Of a stretch of 23,011 nt of DNA, positions 1 through 7,322 are shown piece by piece; the first letter of the stretch is position 1; each line of letters begins with the position of its first letter. The position numbers were made by a program, and so were the translations under genes. The stretch is from JBBTCJ01 sp038043285. Lineage in GTDB: Bacteria > Planctomycetota > Phycisphaerae > UBA1845. The notes beneath the pieces are model-generated. The model ran no database searches, was not told where the DNA came from, and saw only the letters and a list, made by a program, of their open reading frames with translations. The stretch covers positions 1 to 23,011 of the forward strand of contig JBBTCJ010000039.1 in NCBI GenBank assembly GCA_038043285.1, given 5' to 3'.

Positions 1-217
1 GTCTGGGTCTCAAGGCCGACGGGTCCATCGTGGCGTGGGGATACAACGGCTACGGGCTAACCAACGTCCCCGCGCCCAACACGGGTTTCGTCGCCGTCGC
101 CGCGGGCGGTGACCACAGTCTGGGTCTCAAGGCCGACGGCTCCATCGTGGCGTGGGGGCGCAACGACTACAGTCAGACCAACGTTCCCGCGCCCAACACG
201 GGTTTCGTCGCCGTCGC
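1..217 (+). repeat. 117-bp in-gene tandem repeat (RCC1 units)
   Basis: The segment at 1-100 recurs at 118-217 with few substitutions, an offset of exactly 117 bp that keeps frame (39 codons). It encodes successive RCC1 units. The near identity at DNA level suggests recent unit duplication or gene conversion within the repeat array, which continues upstream of the window. Confidence 0.85.
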
Positions 218-467
218 AGGGGGCGGGTACCACAGTCTCGCCATCAGACGGGTGACGGGAGACGCAGATGGCGACGGCGACGTGGACTTGGCGGACTTCG
301 GAGTGTTTGCGAACTATTTGCTCGGCCCGTTCGTCGTTCCGCAACTGGCCGGGTGGCAGTTCTTGGACGTTGACACGGATTACGACGTGGACCTGCGCGA
401 CTTCGCTCGCGTTCAGCGTTGCTTCAGCGGTGACGGCATCGCAGGCAGTCCGCTGCGTGCAGAATAG
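1..467 (+). CDS. RCC1-repeat protein with dockerin-like tail (5' partial)
   Basis: The frame is already open at the window edge (first full codon at 3), so the N-terminus lies outside. The visible 155 residues hold RCC1/BNR-like repeats with the unit GGDHSLGLKADGSIVAWG...TNVPAPNTGFVAVA. Two successive units are 39 residues (117 bp) apart and nearly identical in DNA. They are followed by two Ca-loop-like segments, DADGDGDVDLADF and DVDTDYDVDLRDF, that resemble dockerin type I or EF-hand loops. In planctomycetes such tails are common on secreted proteins; their partner is generally unknown. RCC1 repeats form a beta-propeller used for binding. Likely exported, but the signal peptide is out of view. 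No neighbour shares an obvious role. Confidence 0.8.
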   Translation, partial: LGLKADGSIVAWGYNGYGLTNVPAPNTGFVAVAAGGDHSLGLKADGSIVAWGRNDYSQTNVPAPNTGFVAVAGGGYHSLAIRRVTGDADGDGDVDLADFGVFANYLLGPFVVPQLAGWQFLDVDTDYDVDLRDFARVQRCFSGDGIAGSPLRAE

Positions 468-653
468 GGTGCCGAGCGTGCAGGAAGAACTCAGCCCGTT
501 GCGTTTTCATCACCGCGGCCAGCCCAAGCCAAGCGAATTCCACATCCGCCGCGAGGCTTCGTGAACTCCGCGATGTTAAAATCCGCAGGCACCGCATGTG
601 ACCAGACTCGGCTCCACCAAAACCCTGGCGAAATCGGGCGACGAGGCTTGACC

Positions 654-1133
654 ATGTTCCGCAACCGGACGTTGTTTGCTTGCTGCGGCGTACTGCTTGT
701 TTGCGCGTGCGCCGGGGCAGGGGGCTGCACTCGGCCGTCCCGCGTGGAACCTGGTCGGCGGGAATCCCCTCGCGCCGGCGATCGAGGTTCGGAGCCGGTC
801 CAGGTCGTAGAGCCGCCGGAGCCGGGAGCGGCGATCGACGTTGTTCCTCCAACAGACGATTCGTCGCGTTGGCTTCTCGTGGAAGAGTACAAAGATCGTG
901 CGCTGACGGGCCGCGCGACCGGCGAGTTTCACCGCGATCGCAACAAGATCGAGATCCACACGCGGAACGTTTGGCAATTCACGATCGACACCTCGCGCAT
1001 CCCGGTCGAATGGGATCGTCTCGTCATCATCGGGATTGACGGAATCAACACGGAGTTGAAACGCCGCGATCATCCACGACTCCGATTCCGCCTTGACGCC
1101 CAGGCACAGTGGGCGGTCGTTGAGCCGAAGTGA
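654..1133 (+). CDS. small putative lipoprotein, unknown function
   Basis: The 159-residue product starts MFRNRTLFACCGVLLVCACAG, a basic n-region and hydrophobic core ending in AGGC near residue 24. This looks like a signal peptidase II site, though the core is unusually Cys-rich. After the Cys there is a Pro/Glu/Arg-rich linker and then a compact C-terminal domain (about residues 80-159, with RNVWQFTIDTSRIPVEWDRLVIIGIDG). I do not recognise the domain. An in-frame ATG at 561 would add 31 residues before the signal peptide and is less likely. No clear Shine-Dalgarno precedes 654. The next gene is 251 bp downstream, so co-transcription is uncertain. Confidence 0.6.
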   Translation: MFRNRTLFACCGVLLVCACAGAGGCTRPSRVEPGRRESPRAGDRGSEPVQVVEPPEPGAAIDVVPPTDDSSRWLLVEEYKDRALTGRATGEFHRDRNKIEIHTRNVWQFTIDTSRIPVEWDRLVIIGIDGINTELKRRDHPRLRFRLDAQAQWAVVEPK

Positions 1134-1384
1134 CCGGTGTTCTGGACGCGCACGGGTCGGCGGTCGAAACTCGCCGTTCCGATGCCGTACCGACGAGGCG
1201 ATGGACCGATCCTTGCCGGTCCGGTCAGGCCCCCCCGCCGTCGGCATCCCGGTTCCTGGCGGCGGTTCCGGCGCTGGCGGGGCGGGAATCCATCCGCTAA
1301 CATCGCCGCTCTTCGGTCGCCGGGTACAGAGGCGTCCCGGCGTCGAGCGCGGTCGGTCAAACTCTGCTTGGAGAGGAGCGACGG

Positions 1385-3412
1385 ATGACGCTGCTGGAAC
1401 CTGGTCATATCCGCAACATAGCTTTGGTGGGGCACACAGGCTCTGGGAAAACGTCGCTGGCGGAGGCTTTGCTGTTCAAGTCCGGCGCCACCACCCGCCT
1501 GGGCAAGGTCCACGATGGTTCCTCGATGCTGGATTACAGCGAAGAGGCGAAGGAAAAGAAGTCATCGCTGGACTCCGCGTTGTGCTGGCTGGACCACGGC
1601 GGACTTCACGTCAACCTGATCGATACTCCGGGGGCGGCGGCGTTCTGCGGTCCGGCGCTCGGGGCATTGGCGGCGATTGAATGCGCCGTGGTGGTGGTGT
1701 CCGCCTCGGCGGGGATCCAGGTCGTGACCAGGCGGATGTTCGAGCGGGCCAGGGAGTACGGGCTGGGCGCGTGGGTGGTGATTAACCACATTGACGCGGC
1801 GAATGTCGATCTGCCCGGATTGATGGGGCAGATACAGGAGAGTTTCGGTCAGGCGTGCGTGCCGCTGAATCTCCCGACCAACGGCGGGAAGGCCGTCGTC
1901 GATTGCTTCAAAAACGAATCCGGTTCCGCGGATTTCTCCGACGTCGGCGCGGCCCGCACCAGCCTGATCGAAGCGATCGTCGGGGCCGACGATGCGTTGA
2001 TGGAGAAATATCTGGGCGGGGATTTAGCGCCTGGAGAAGCGGAGAGGGTCGCGGCGACGGCGGTCGCCAAGGGGGCATGTGTCCCGATCCTGTTCACCAA
2101 CTCGTTGGGGGACGTCGGGATCACGGAGTTCCTGGACGCACTGAAGGCGTTCTGTCCAAGTCCCCTGAGCGGTCTGCGGCGGACGCTGGTGGACAGGGAG
2201 GTCCGGACGGAGTTGGAGGCGAACCCGGCCAAGCCCTTTGTCGGTCAGGTATTCAAGATCAACACCGATCCTCGGAGCAACATCAAGTACCTGGGCATCC
2301 GCGTGCATTCGGGGAAGCTGACGCACGACATGACCGTCAAGACCTTGAAGGAGCCGAAGGGGACTCGGCCCGGGCACGTGCTTCGGGCGATGGGAGCGGA
2401 GCACAAAGAGATCGAGCCAGGGGTCGCGGGGGACATCATTTCGCTGGCCAAGTTGGATTTCCACATCGGCGACGTGGTCTATACGGAGAAGGGTGGGACG
2501 ATCGCGGCGCCCAAGTTCCCGGAGCCGATGTTCTCGCTGGCGGTGGTTTCCAAAACGCGCGGCGACGAGGACAAGATCAGCATGGCCCTGCGGCGGTTCG
2601 CGGAAGAGGATCCTTGTTTTCTCTCCGAACATCGATCGGGCGGCGAGTTGGTGATCCGCGGGATGGGTGACACCCAGCTCCGGGCCTACCTGGCCCGCAT
2701 GCACAAACATCAGAAGTTGGACGTCGATACCAAGCCGCCGCGCATTCCGTATCGGGAGACGATCGTCAACGCCGTGCGCGACGTCGAGTACACGCACAAG
2801 AAGCAGACCGGCGGGGCGGGACAATACGGGAAAGTGGTCATCAACCTGCTTCCGGCCGCCCGCGGGGAGGGATACGAGTTTCTGGACAAGATTTTCGGCG
2901 GCGCCATCGACCTGAGTTACCGCCCCAGCGTGGACAAGGGCGTTCGGGCACAAATGGTCGAGGGCGTGCTCGCCGGCTTTCCGGTGGTCGACGTCAAGGT
3001 CGAACTGACGGACGGAAAGACCCATCCGGTGGACAGCAAGGACATCGCCTTCCAGATCGCCGGTCGAGGAGCGTTCAAGGAAGCCTTCCTGAAGGCCAAA
3101 CCGGTGCTGCTCGAACCGATCGTGCACATTGAGGTGACGGTACCGGCCGAGAATGTCGGGGATGTACAGGGAGATTTGGCGTCTCGCCGGGGTCGGCCTC
3201 AGGGGCAGGACATTCTTCCGGGCGGAATGTCGGTGATTAAAGCGGTCATTCCGCTTGCGGAAATAGCCGATTACAACTCACGGCTATCGAGCATCTCCGG
3301 CGGCCAGGGAAGTTACTCGATGGAGTTCTCGCACTACGAGGTCGTGCCCGGCAACGTGCAGCAGCAGATCGTCGAGCAGCATCAAAAGGAAGTGGCCGCC
3401 GCCCATTCGTAG
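1385..3412 (+). CDS. divergent EF-G-like translation factor GTPase
   Basis: 675 residues, close to EF-G length, with all the domains of that family: a GTPase domain (G1 GHTGSGKT at 16-23, G3 DTPG at 80-83), domain II, and recognisable domain IV/V blocks (YTHKKQTGGAGQYGKVVI, SRRGRPQGQD, GQGSYSMEFSHYEVVP). It departs from canonical EF-G at key places. The catalytic His after DTPG is Ala (DTPGAAAF), the G4 box is NHID (134-137) instead of NKxD, the G5 SA motif reads TNS, and the G2 'RGITI' stretch reads KKSSLDSAL. This suits the EF-G-like paralogue group (FusA2 type) whose role is poorly defined, not the main elongation factor. GGAGAGGAG lies about 8 nt before the ATG. MaoC-type gene follows after 32 nt. 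Confidence 0.85.
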   Translation: MTLLEPGHIRNIALVGHTGSGKTSLAEALLFKSGATTRLGKVHDGSSMLDYSEEAKEKKSSLDSALCWLDHGGLHVNLIDTPGAAAFCGPALGALAAIECAVVVVSASAGIQVVTRRMFERAREYGLGAWVVINHIDAANVDLPGLMGQIQESFGQACVPLNLPTNGGKAVVDCFKNESGSADFSDVGAARTSLIEAIVGADDALMEKYLGGDLAPGEAERVAATAVAKGACVPILFTNSLGDVGITEFLDALKAFCPSPLSGLRRTLVDREVRTELEANPAKPFVGQVFKINTDPRSNIKYLGIRVHSGKLTHDMTVKTLKEPKGTRPGHVLRAMGAEHKEIEPGVAGDIISLAKLDFHIGDVVYTEKGGTIAAPKFPEPMFSLAVVSKTRGDEDKISMALRRFAEEDPCFLSEHRSGGELVIRGMGDTQLRAYLARMHKHQKLDVDTKPPRIPYRETIVNAVRDVEYTHKKQTGGAGQYGKVVINLLPAARGEGYEFLDKIFGGAIDLSYRPSVDKGVRAQMVEGVLAGFPVVDVKVELTDGKTHPVDSKDIAFQIAGRGAFKEAFLKAKPVLLEPIVHIEVTVPAENVGDVQGDLASRRGRPQGQDILPGGMSVIKAVIPLAEIADYNSRLSSISGGQGSYSMEFSHYEVVPGNVQQQIVEQHQKEVAAAHS

Positions 3413-3444
3413 CCGCCGGGCCTGTCATTTGGGGGCTATCGGCC

Positions 3445-3900
3445 ATGACACCGCACACCAGGACGGCGCTGCGCGTCGGCGACACCGGTTCGTTCACCAA
3501 GACCATCACCGAAGCGGACGTTTGCGCCTTCGCCGGCGTGTCCGGCGACTTCAACCCGTTGCACATCGACGAGGAGTATGCACGACGGACGGTTTTCGGA
3601 CGTCGCATCGCGCATGGGATTCTGACGGCCGGGATCATCTCCACGGTCTTGGGTGGGGAAATTCCGGGCGTCGGAACGATCTTTGTCGAGCTGCACATCA
3701 AGTTCCTCAAGCCGGTCTATTTCGGGGACACCATCAAGGCGACGGCCACGGTCATGGAGGTCATCCATCCGAAGCGCATCCGGATGATGGTGGCCTGCCT
3801 GAATCAGGGCGGTGAGGACGTCGCCCTGGGCAACGCCATCGTCATGCCGCCGAAGGAAACCCTGCTTCCCGACCTCGTGGAATCCGCCGTGCGGGGCTAA
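3445..3900 (+). CDS. MaoC-family (R)-specific enoyl-CoA hydratase-like protein
   Basis: 151 residues forming a single hot-dog fold. The hydratase-2 motif is clear: ADVCAFAGVSGDFNPLHIDEEYA, with the catalytic Asp and His of the D-x4-H spacing in GDFNPLHID, followed by FGRRIAHGILTAGIIS. The length and motif match PhaJ-type and MaoC dehydratases, which hydrate trans-2-enoyl-CoA to (R)-3-hydroxyacyl-CoA in fatty-acid or polyhydroxyalkanoate metabolism. Substrate cannot be told from sequence. It begins 32 nt after the EF-G-like gene and is probably co-transcribed, although the two have no obvious common pathway. No strong Shine-Dalgarno is seen; GGGGG lies about 10 nt upstream. Confidence 0.88.
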   Translation: MTPHTRTALRVGDTGSFTKTITEADVCAFAGVSGDFNPLHIDEEYARRTVFGRRIAHGILTAGIISTVLGGEIPGVGTIFVELHIKFLKPVYFGDTIKATATVMEVIHPKRIRMMVACLNQGGEDVALGNAIVMPPKETLLPDLVESAVRG

Positions 3901-4391
3901 CCGATAGCGCACGGAATCGGCGGGACCGCGAAGGTTAACCTGAGCGACGGGGGACGCGGCGCTACGGGTCCGCTCCCGTTCGGGAGGTCACGGCCTGTCC
4001 ACGATACTTTGCTCGGAAGGGTGGCGACCGGGAGCCGAGCGGCGGCGTCCGAACGCTATTCCCGCTTGACCGCGTCGGCGGTCTGAATTACACTCCCCAT
4101 GAAGTTGCGAGATGCAGACACGCACGCGCGGGTCGGCATCCGAACGGGCGATTGGGCGGCTGCGGTCCGCCCCAATGGTACATGGAGGTCGTGCCCACCG
4201 CATGGACGCGCCGCACCTCAGTTTGGTCGAATCAAGTTCTTGGAGCCTAATCGTTCGCATGTTCGGCGCGGCGCCGCTTCGGCGTTGGTCGGCTGAGCGT
4301 GGCATGGTGGTGGGTTCGCAGGTCATGGTTTCCGGTTGTCATCCAGGTTTTCCATCGAGGCGGATTGAGCTTTCCAGGTAGGAGTCGGGCG
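3901..4391. other. 491-bp intergenic region, no convincing gene
   Basis: Short open frames here have no recognisable domain and no ribosome site. The only feature I can support is a possible promoter at 4066-4093 that would give the LysM gene a leader of about 290 nt. A small CTCCCGTTCGGGAG inverted repeat near 3972 has no T run. Confidence 0.5.
4066..4093 (+). promoter_or_regulatory. possible sigma70-type promoter upstream of LysM gene
   Basis: TTGACC at 4066-4071, a 16-nt spacer and TTACAC at 4088-4093. The -35 is good, the -10 modest. It points towards the LysM gene 300 bp downstream. Confidence 0.3.
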
Positions 4392-5534
4392 ATGCGCATG
4401 GACGTCAAACTCGGCGTGGCGGTTTCGGCGGCGATTGTGTTGACCGTGGGCGGGTACTTGGCGTTTCGCGGGGGGACGGAGAAGCCGATTCCCGTCGCCG
4501 ACGTGAAAAACAGCGAAAAATCTCCTTCAACTTCGCCCACGGCGGCAAGCCCGGTGAATTCTGGGAGGCCGAAAACGGGAGGCAATCCCGCGGCGATGCC
4601 GAACGCACAGAAGCTGGCCTCGCGCCAGCCGATGAATCGGCCGCAGCCCGCCGTGGAGCCGCCGAATGCCGGTGTGACGCAGCCGGATCGGGTGGGTCAA
4701 CCGGTGGGAACGTCCGCGGGTTCCGCGATCCCCACCGGCGTGCCCGCGGATCGCGGAGCGTCGTCGCCCGCGTCTGTCGCAGCCGTGCCGCCAACTTCTG
4801 GGGCCCAGTCCCCCGCGTCTTCGCCGAGCGTTTCCCGTCCATCGTCGCCGCAACCGGCGGCCAGTTCGCCGACGCCGTTGACCGGGAGCGTTCCGGTGTC
4901 GGCGCCGCTGAACGCGGGCAAGCCTGCGGAAGCAACGACGGCGCCGGACGCAACCACCGGTGGGGTGAAGGTGGCGGAGACGCCGAGTCCTTCCGGTTCG
5001 GCGCCAACGTCGCCGGCATCGTCTTCGCAGAGGTCGTTGTCGCCGCCCGTCGGCTCGCCGACGCTCAGCCCGACCTCGCCCACGCCCACCATCCGATCGA
5101 CGCAACCGGCTGCGGACGATATGCACCGCGCTCAAGCGGGTGATACGTTGACCTCGTTGTCGCAGACGTACTACGGGTCGGGCAAACATGCGGCCCTGTT
5201 GAAGAAGGCTAACCCCAGCGCCAACGAGACCGGACCGATTGCGGTGGGGACGGCGATTCGCATTCCGCCGCTGCCGGCGGAAGCCGACGCGAAGCCTGCG
5301 GCGACGAAAGGCGCGGAGCACCTCGCGGGTGCGACAGCGTCGCCGAAATCATCCGCTGCCGGCGAGCGCAAGACGTACGTGGTGAAATCCGGCGACAGCT
5401 TCTACCGCATCGCCAAAGAGCAGCTCGGCAACTCGACGCGGTGGAAGGAGCTTCTTAAGCTCAACGAAAAGCTCGTCAACGGTGATCCGACGAACCTCCG
5501 CGCGGGGCAGACGATCGCATTGCCGGAGTCCTGA
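4392..5534 (+). CDS. membrane-anchored protein with two LysM domains
   Basis: 380 residues. An N-terminal hydrophobic helix (about residues 7-24, GVAVSAAIVLTVGGYLAF) anchors it in the inner membrane. Residues about 35-240 are a low-complexity Pro/Ala/Ser/Thr linker that probably spans the periplasm. Two LysM domains follow: residues 244-295 (HRAQAGDTLTSLSQTYYG ... IRIPPLP) and 328-378 (YVVKSGDSFYRIAKEQLG ... GQTIALP). LysM binds N-acetylglucosamine-containing glycans such as peptidoglycan, so a cell-wall tethering role is likely. No catalytic domain is present. Start chosen at 4392 because TAGGAG lies 8 nt upstream and the membrane helix follows directly; an upstream in-frame ATG at 4299 has no such site. 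Confidence 0.85.
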   Translation: MRMDVKLGVAVSAAIVLTVGGYLAFRGGTEKPIPVADVKNSEKSPSTSPTAASPVNSGRPKTGGNPAAMPNAQKLASRQPMNRPQPAVEPPNAGVTQPDRVGQPVGTSAGSAIPTGVPADRGASSPASVAAVPPTSGAQSPASSPSVSRPSSPQPAASSPTPLTGSVPVSAPLNAGKPAEATTAPDATTGGVKVAETPSPSGSAPTSPASSSQRSLSPPVGSPTLSPTSPTPTIRSTQPAADDMHRAQAGDTLTSLSQTYYGSGKHAALLKKANPSANETGPIAVGTAIRIPPLPAEADAKPAATKGAEHLAGATASPKSSAAGERKTYVVKSGDSFYRIAKEQLGNSTRWKELLKLNEKLVNGDPTNLRAGQTIALPES

Positions 5535-5698
5535 CGGTCCCGCGCACGCAACAGGATTCGCGGCGAAATTCACTTGCGTCGCTGAGGGCTTCGTCCAAGA
5601 AACAGGTGGAGTCGTGGGCTTGGGCGCCCAGACCCAGCGTCTGCTGCAGGCCTGCGCATCATCTGTTGTAGACCACCGCCCTGCAAAGAGAAAGGAAC

Positions 5699-5771
5699 TG
5701 GAGCCAGCGAGACTCGAACTCGCGACCTTCTGCATGCCATGCAGACGCGCTCCCAACTGCGCCATGGCCCC
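5699..5771 (-). tRNA. tRNA-Ala, anticodon GGC
   Basis: The reverse complement folds into a full cloverleaf of 73 nt. Acceptor stem GGGGCCA pairs with TGGCTCC and includes the G3-U70 wobble that marks alanine tRNAs. The D arm is GCGC-loop-GCGC, the anticodon stem TCTGC/GCAGA closes loop ATGGCAT with anticodon GGC, and the T arm is GCGAG-TTCGAGT-CTCGC. Discriminator base is A. The genome continues GTT after it, so the 3' CCA is not encoded. Confidence 0.97.
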
Positions 5772-5784
5772 CACGACGAGTTAC

Positions 5785-5813
5785 ATTAAAGGAGAACGGT
5801 GACCGGCTGTCAA
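5785..5813 (-). promoter_or_regulatory. promoter of tRNA-Ala
   Basis: On the minus strand TTGACA (5813-5808), a 17-nt spacer and TTTAAT (5790-5785). This is a near-consensus sigma70-type promoter. The expected transcription start lies about 7 nt before the mature 5' end of the tRNA at 5771. Confidence 0.85.
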
Positions 5814-6037
5814 CGCCGTGCGACGCACGACCTATTCGCGGGGCTGGGGCGCCTGTTCAGAACCGCGAGTGATAACCAGCGGCCGGACTGGACCGTTCCT
5901 TGCTGTCGCGGTTCGGATCGGCGCTGCACCTCTTTCGAAGCTCCGGACCGGCATGACCCGGACCAACAAAGACACGGGAAGCGCCTCAGGCGACAGCCGC
6001 AGGAAGTGCCACGGATCCGGCGTCGCAAGGGAGCCGA

Positions 6038-6559
6038 TCACCGCTCCGGCTTGGCGCTCAACAACGCGGCGGCCTTGTTCTTCAGAGTGCTTGCGTCGTC
6101 GCTGGTGTGAACGTCCACCACCACGCCCTTACGATCAATGAACAACACGATCGGCAGTCCGCCGATTCGGTAGGTCGTCTTGGCCATGCTCCGGCCGTTC
6201 AGAAGGATACGGTGCTTGAGCTTTTTTTCCTTCACGAAGGCGGCAATGTCGGACTTCTCTTCGTCCCAGACGTTGACGCCGAGCACCACCAATCCGTCCT
6301 TGCCGAACACGTCGGCCAATTCGCTCAGGTGCGGAGCCTCCGCACAGCAGGGCGGTCACCCAACCGCGAAGAACGCCAGCACCACGGGTTTTCCGTGCAA
6401 CGAACTCAGTCGGACGGTTTTCCCCTCCAGATCGGTCAACTCAAAGTCCGGCGCCGGTTTGCCCTTGACCCGCTCCACGAACGCGCTCCGGCCCTTGTCG
6501 CACCCTGCCGCGAGCAGGGCGGCAATGCCCAGAAGCCTCGCTGCCTTGCACCATGCCAT
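6038..6559 (-). CDS. TlpA/ResA-like thioredoxin-fold lipoprotein, putative selenoprotein (UPPC active site)
   Basis: 173 residues if the in-frame TGA at 6358-6356 is read as selenocysteine (Sec68). Segments before and after it are in one frame and together make one complete TlpA/AhpC-TSA-type thioredoxin domain. Order: lipoprotein signal with lipobox LAAGC (Cys20); KGKPAPDFELTDLEGKTVRLSSLHGKPVVLAFFAVG; TGA; PPCCAEAPHLSELADVF; then GLPIVLFIDRKG with the cis-Pro at residue 136. The TGA replaces the first Cys of the family's WCPPC motif, giving U-P-P-C. A SECIS-like hairpin follows. ATG at 6559 has GGGAGG 8 nt upstream. It would act as an exported thiol/selenol reductase. The alternative is a nonsense mutation of TGC/TGT to TGA. 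The final stop is also TGA, with no comparable hairpin noticed. Confidence 0.8.
6329..6345 (-). promoter_or_regulatory. putative bacterial SECIS hairpin
   Basis: On the minus strand GTGCGGA, loop GGC, TCCGCAC: a perfect 7-bp stem with a three-base GG-start loop. Exactly 17 nt lie between the TGA (6358-6356) and the first loop G (6338). Bacterial SECIS elements sit in the coding region just after the UGA with an apical loop that begins with G; E. coli fdhF has 18 nt at the same place. It lies in codons that encode the residues after the active site. Confidence 0.72.
6356..6358 (-). other. in-frame TGA at the catalytic Cys codon (putative Sec68)
   Basis: The TGA sits between FFAVG and PPCCAEAPHL, at the exact column of the N-terminal active-site Cys in TlpA-type proteins. 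No frameshift is needed: 6559 and 6319 differ by 240 nt. Confidence 0.8.
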
Positions 6560-6609
6560 GATTCGTTCCTCCCAATAACCCGAGCCAAGCCCTGTATCTC
6601 CGAACCGGG

Positions 6610-6638
6610 ATCGTATTCTCGGCCACGGTCGATCACAA
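6610..6638 (-). promoter_or_regulatory. possible promoter of the selenoprotein gene
   Basis: On the minus strand TTGTGA (6638-6633), 17-nt spacer, TACGAT (6615-6610), each 4/6 to consensus. The predicted start leaves a leader of about 45 nt. Confidence 0.35.
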
Positions 6639-6763
6639 GCGAACCGTCGAAGCGCGGCGACAGGGACATTCGCGCTGGACCTGGGCCGCCTCGGACGAAG
6701 TGGAATCTCTTTCCGGGCCGGACCGAATGATGGTCAGATGGTCACCCTTCCGGAACGGAGTCC

Positions 6764-6880
6764 GATGCCAACACGTTGCTTTTCTTTCGCCTGCAAGCAA
6801 AAAAATGCCCTTCTGCTTGACACGCGTAGGTCAAACTCAGTAGGCTTTTGAGCAGTGTTTTTTCATGCGGATGCGACGGC
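6764..6880 (+). repeat. dispersed repeat, copy A (117 bp)
   Basis: Aligns over its whole length with 8089-8203 in the same orientation. Shared blocks include TTGCTTTTCTTTCGC, a run of A residues, GCTTGACA, CAGTAGGCTTTTG, and TATGCGGATGCGACGGC-like right end (CATGCGGATGCGACGGC here). The left part can fold, pyrimidine run against purine run. Both copies carry TTGACA and TAGGCT 17-18 nt apart, which could act as a promoter. No terminal inverted repeats or target duplication were found. Confidence 0.8.
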
Positions 6881-6941
6881 GCCGCCCCGCCAACGGGATG
6901 CCGCTGACCGTGGCCATTCGAGAGCTTGAGGTCTTGGTCTG

Positions 6942-7016
6942 ATGCCCAAGCTGCCCGTCCTCTCCGGGGAGCAGGTGGTTCGTGCGCTCGAAAGAGCCGG
7001 GTGGCGGAGGGATCGC
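6942..7016 (+). pseudogene. hicA-like toxin gene, 5' stub
   Basis: The frame starting at 6942 reads MPKLPVLSGEQVVRALERAGW, the typical N-terminus of HicA/YcfA-family mRNA interferases. The following RRDRRRDRR no longer matches: the QRGSH block with the catalytic His that should follow is absent. The remaining frame simply overlaps the DUF4160 gene out of phase. I therefore call a truncated remnant. Its ATG overlaps an upstream stop as TGATG, a typical toxin-antitoxin coupling. Confidence 0.65.
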
Positions 7017-7050
7017 CGGCGAGACCGCCGGCGAGGAATTCGAGCGACCC

Positions 7051-7311
7051 ATGCCGACGATAAGCGCATTTTTCGGGATCGTCATTCGGATGTACTACGA
7101 CGACCACGCCCCGCCCCATTTTCACGCCTACTACGCGGAACACCATGCCGCGATTCTGACCGATACGCTCGAGGTGCACGAAGGTGCGTTGCCCAGACGC
7201 GCCTTGGCGTTGGTGTTGGAATGGGCGGTCGAGCATCGGGAAGAGTTGCGGGAGAACTGGAATCTTGCCGCTCGGCATGAGCCGCTTAAGGGCATTGTTC
7301 CTCTAAGCTGA
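7051..7311 (+). CDS. DUF4160 domain protein
   Basis: 86 residues that are the whole DUF4160 domain: MPTISAFFGIVIRMYYDDHAPPHFHAYY, then LEVHEGALPRRALALVLEWAVEHREEL and a terminal PLKGIVPL. HAPPHFHA is the family signature. DUF4160 genes are usually paired with DUF2442 genes and are suspected, not proven, to be toxin-antitoxin-like modules. Start placed at 7051 because the domain begins exactly there; an in-frame ATG at 6982 adds a Gly-rich stretch that is out-of-frame hicA remnant DNA. The DUF2442 gene follows after 11 nt. Confidence 0.88.
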   Translation: MPTISAFFGIVIRMYYDDHAPPHFHAYYAEHHAAILTDTLEVHEGALPRRALALVLEWAVEHREELRENWNLAARHEPLKGIVPLS

Positions 7312-7322
7312 AGGAGGTCGCC

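Larger units (their letters stand above)
6560..6941. other. intergenic region with weak promoter and dispersed repeat
   Basis: No gene is seen. It holds the Shine-Dalgarno and possible promoter of the selenoprotein gene, about 120 bp without recognisable content (6640-6763), repeat copy A (6764-6880), and a short open stretch ending TGA at 6940-6942. That stretch reads GMPLTVAIRELEVLV and overlaps the ATG of the hicA stub, so it may be the last codons of a lost partner gene. Confidence 0.5.

Noticed and set aside
1..217. CRISPR-like array
   Set aside because: Repeats are 117 bp, contiguous and in frame with RCC1 protein units; there are no spacers.
2024..3127. 367-residue minus-strand frame opposite the EF-G-like gene
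   Set aside because: It is antisense to well-conserved EF-G domains and its composition is that of a codon shadow.
3965..3990. Terminator after the MaoC gene
   Set aside because: The CTCCCGTTCGGGAG repeat has a very small loop and no T run.
4527..5321. 264-residue Arg-rich minus-strand frame opposite the LysM gene
   Set aside because: Arises from the Pro/Ala/Ser linker read backwards; no domain or ribosome site.
6038..6559. TlpA gene as a frameshifted pseudogene or two separate genes
   Set aside because: Both halves are in the same frame, only a TGA separates them, it sits on the catalytic Cys column, and neither half alone is a complete thioredoxin fold. The downstream ATG at 6319 has no ribosome site.
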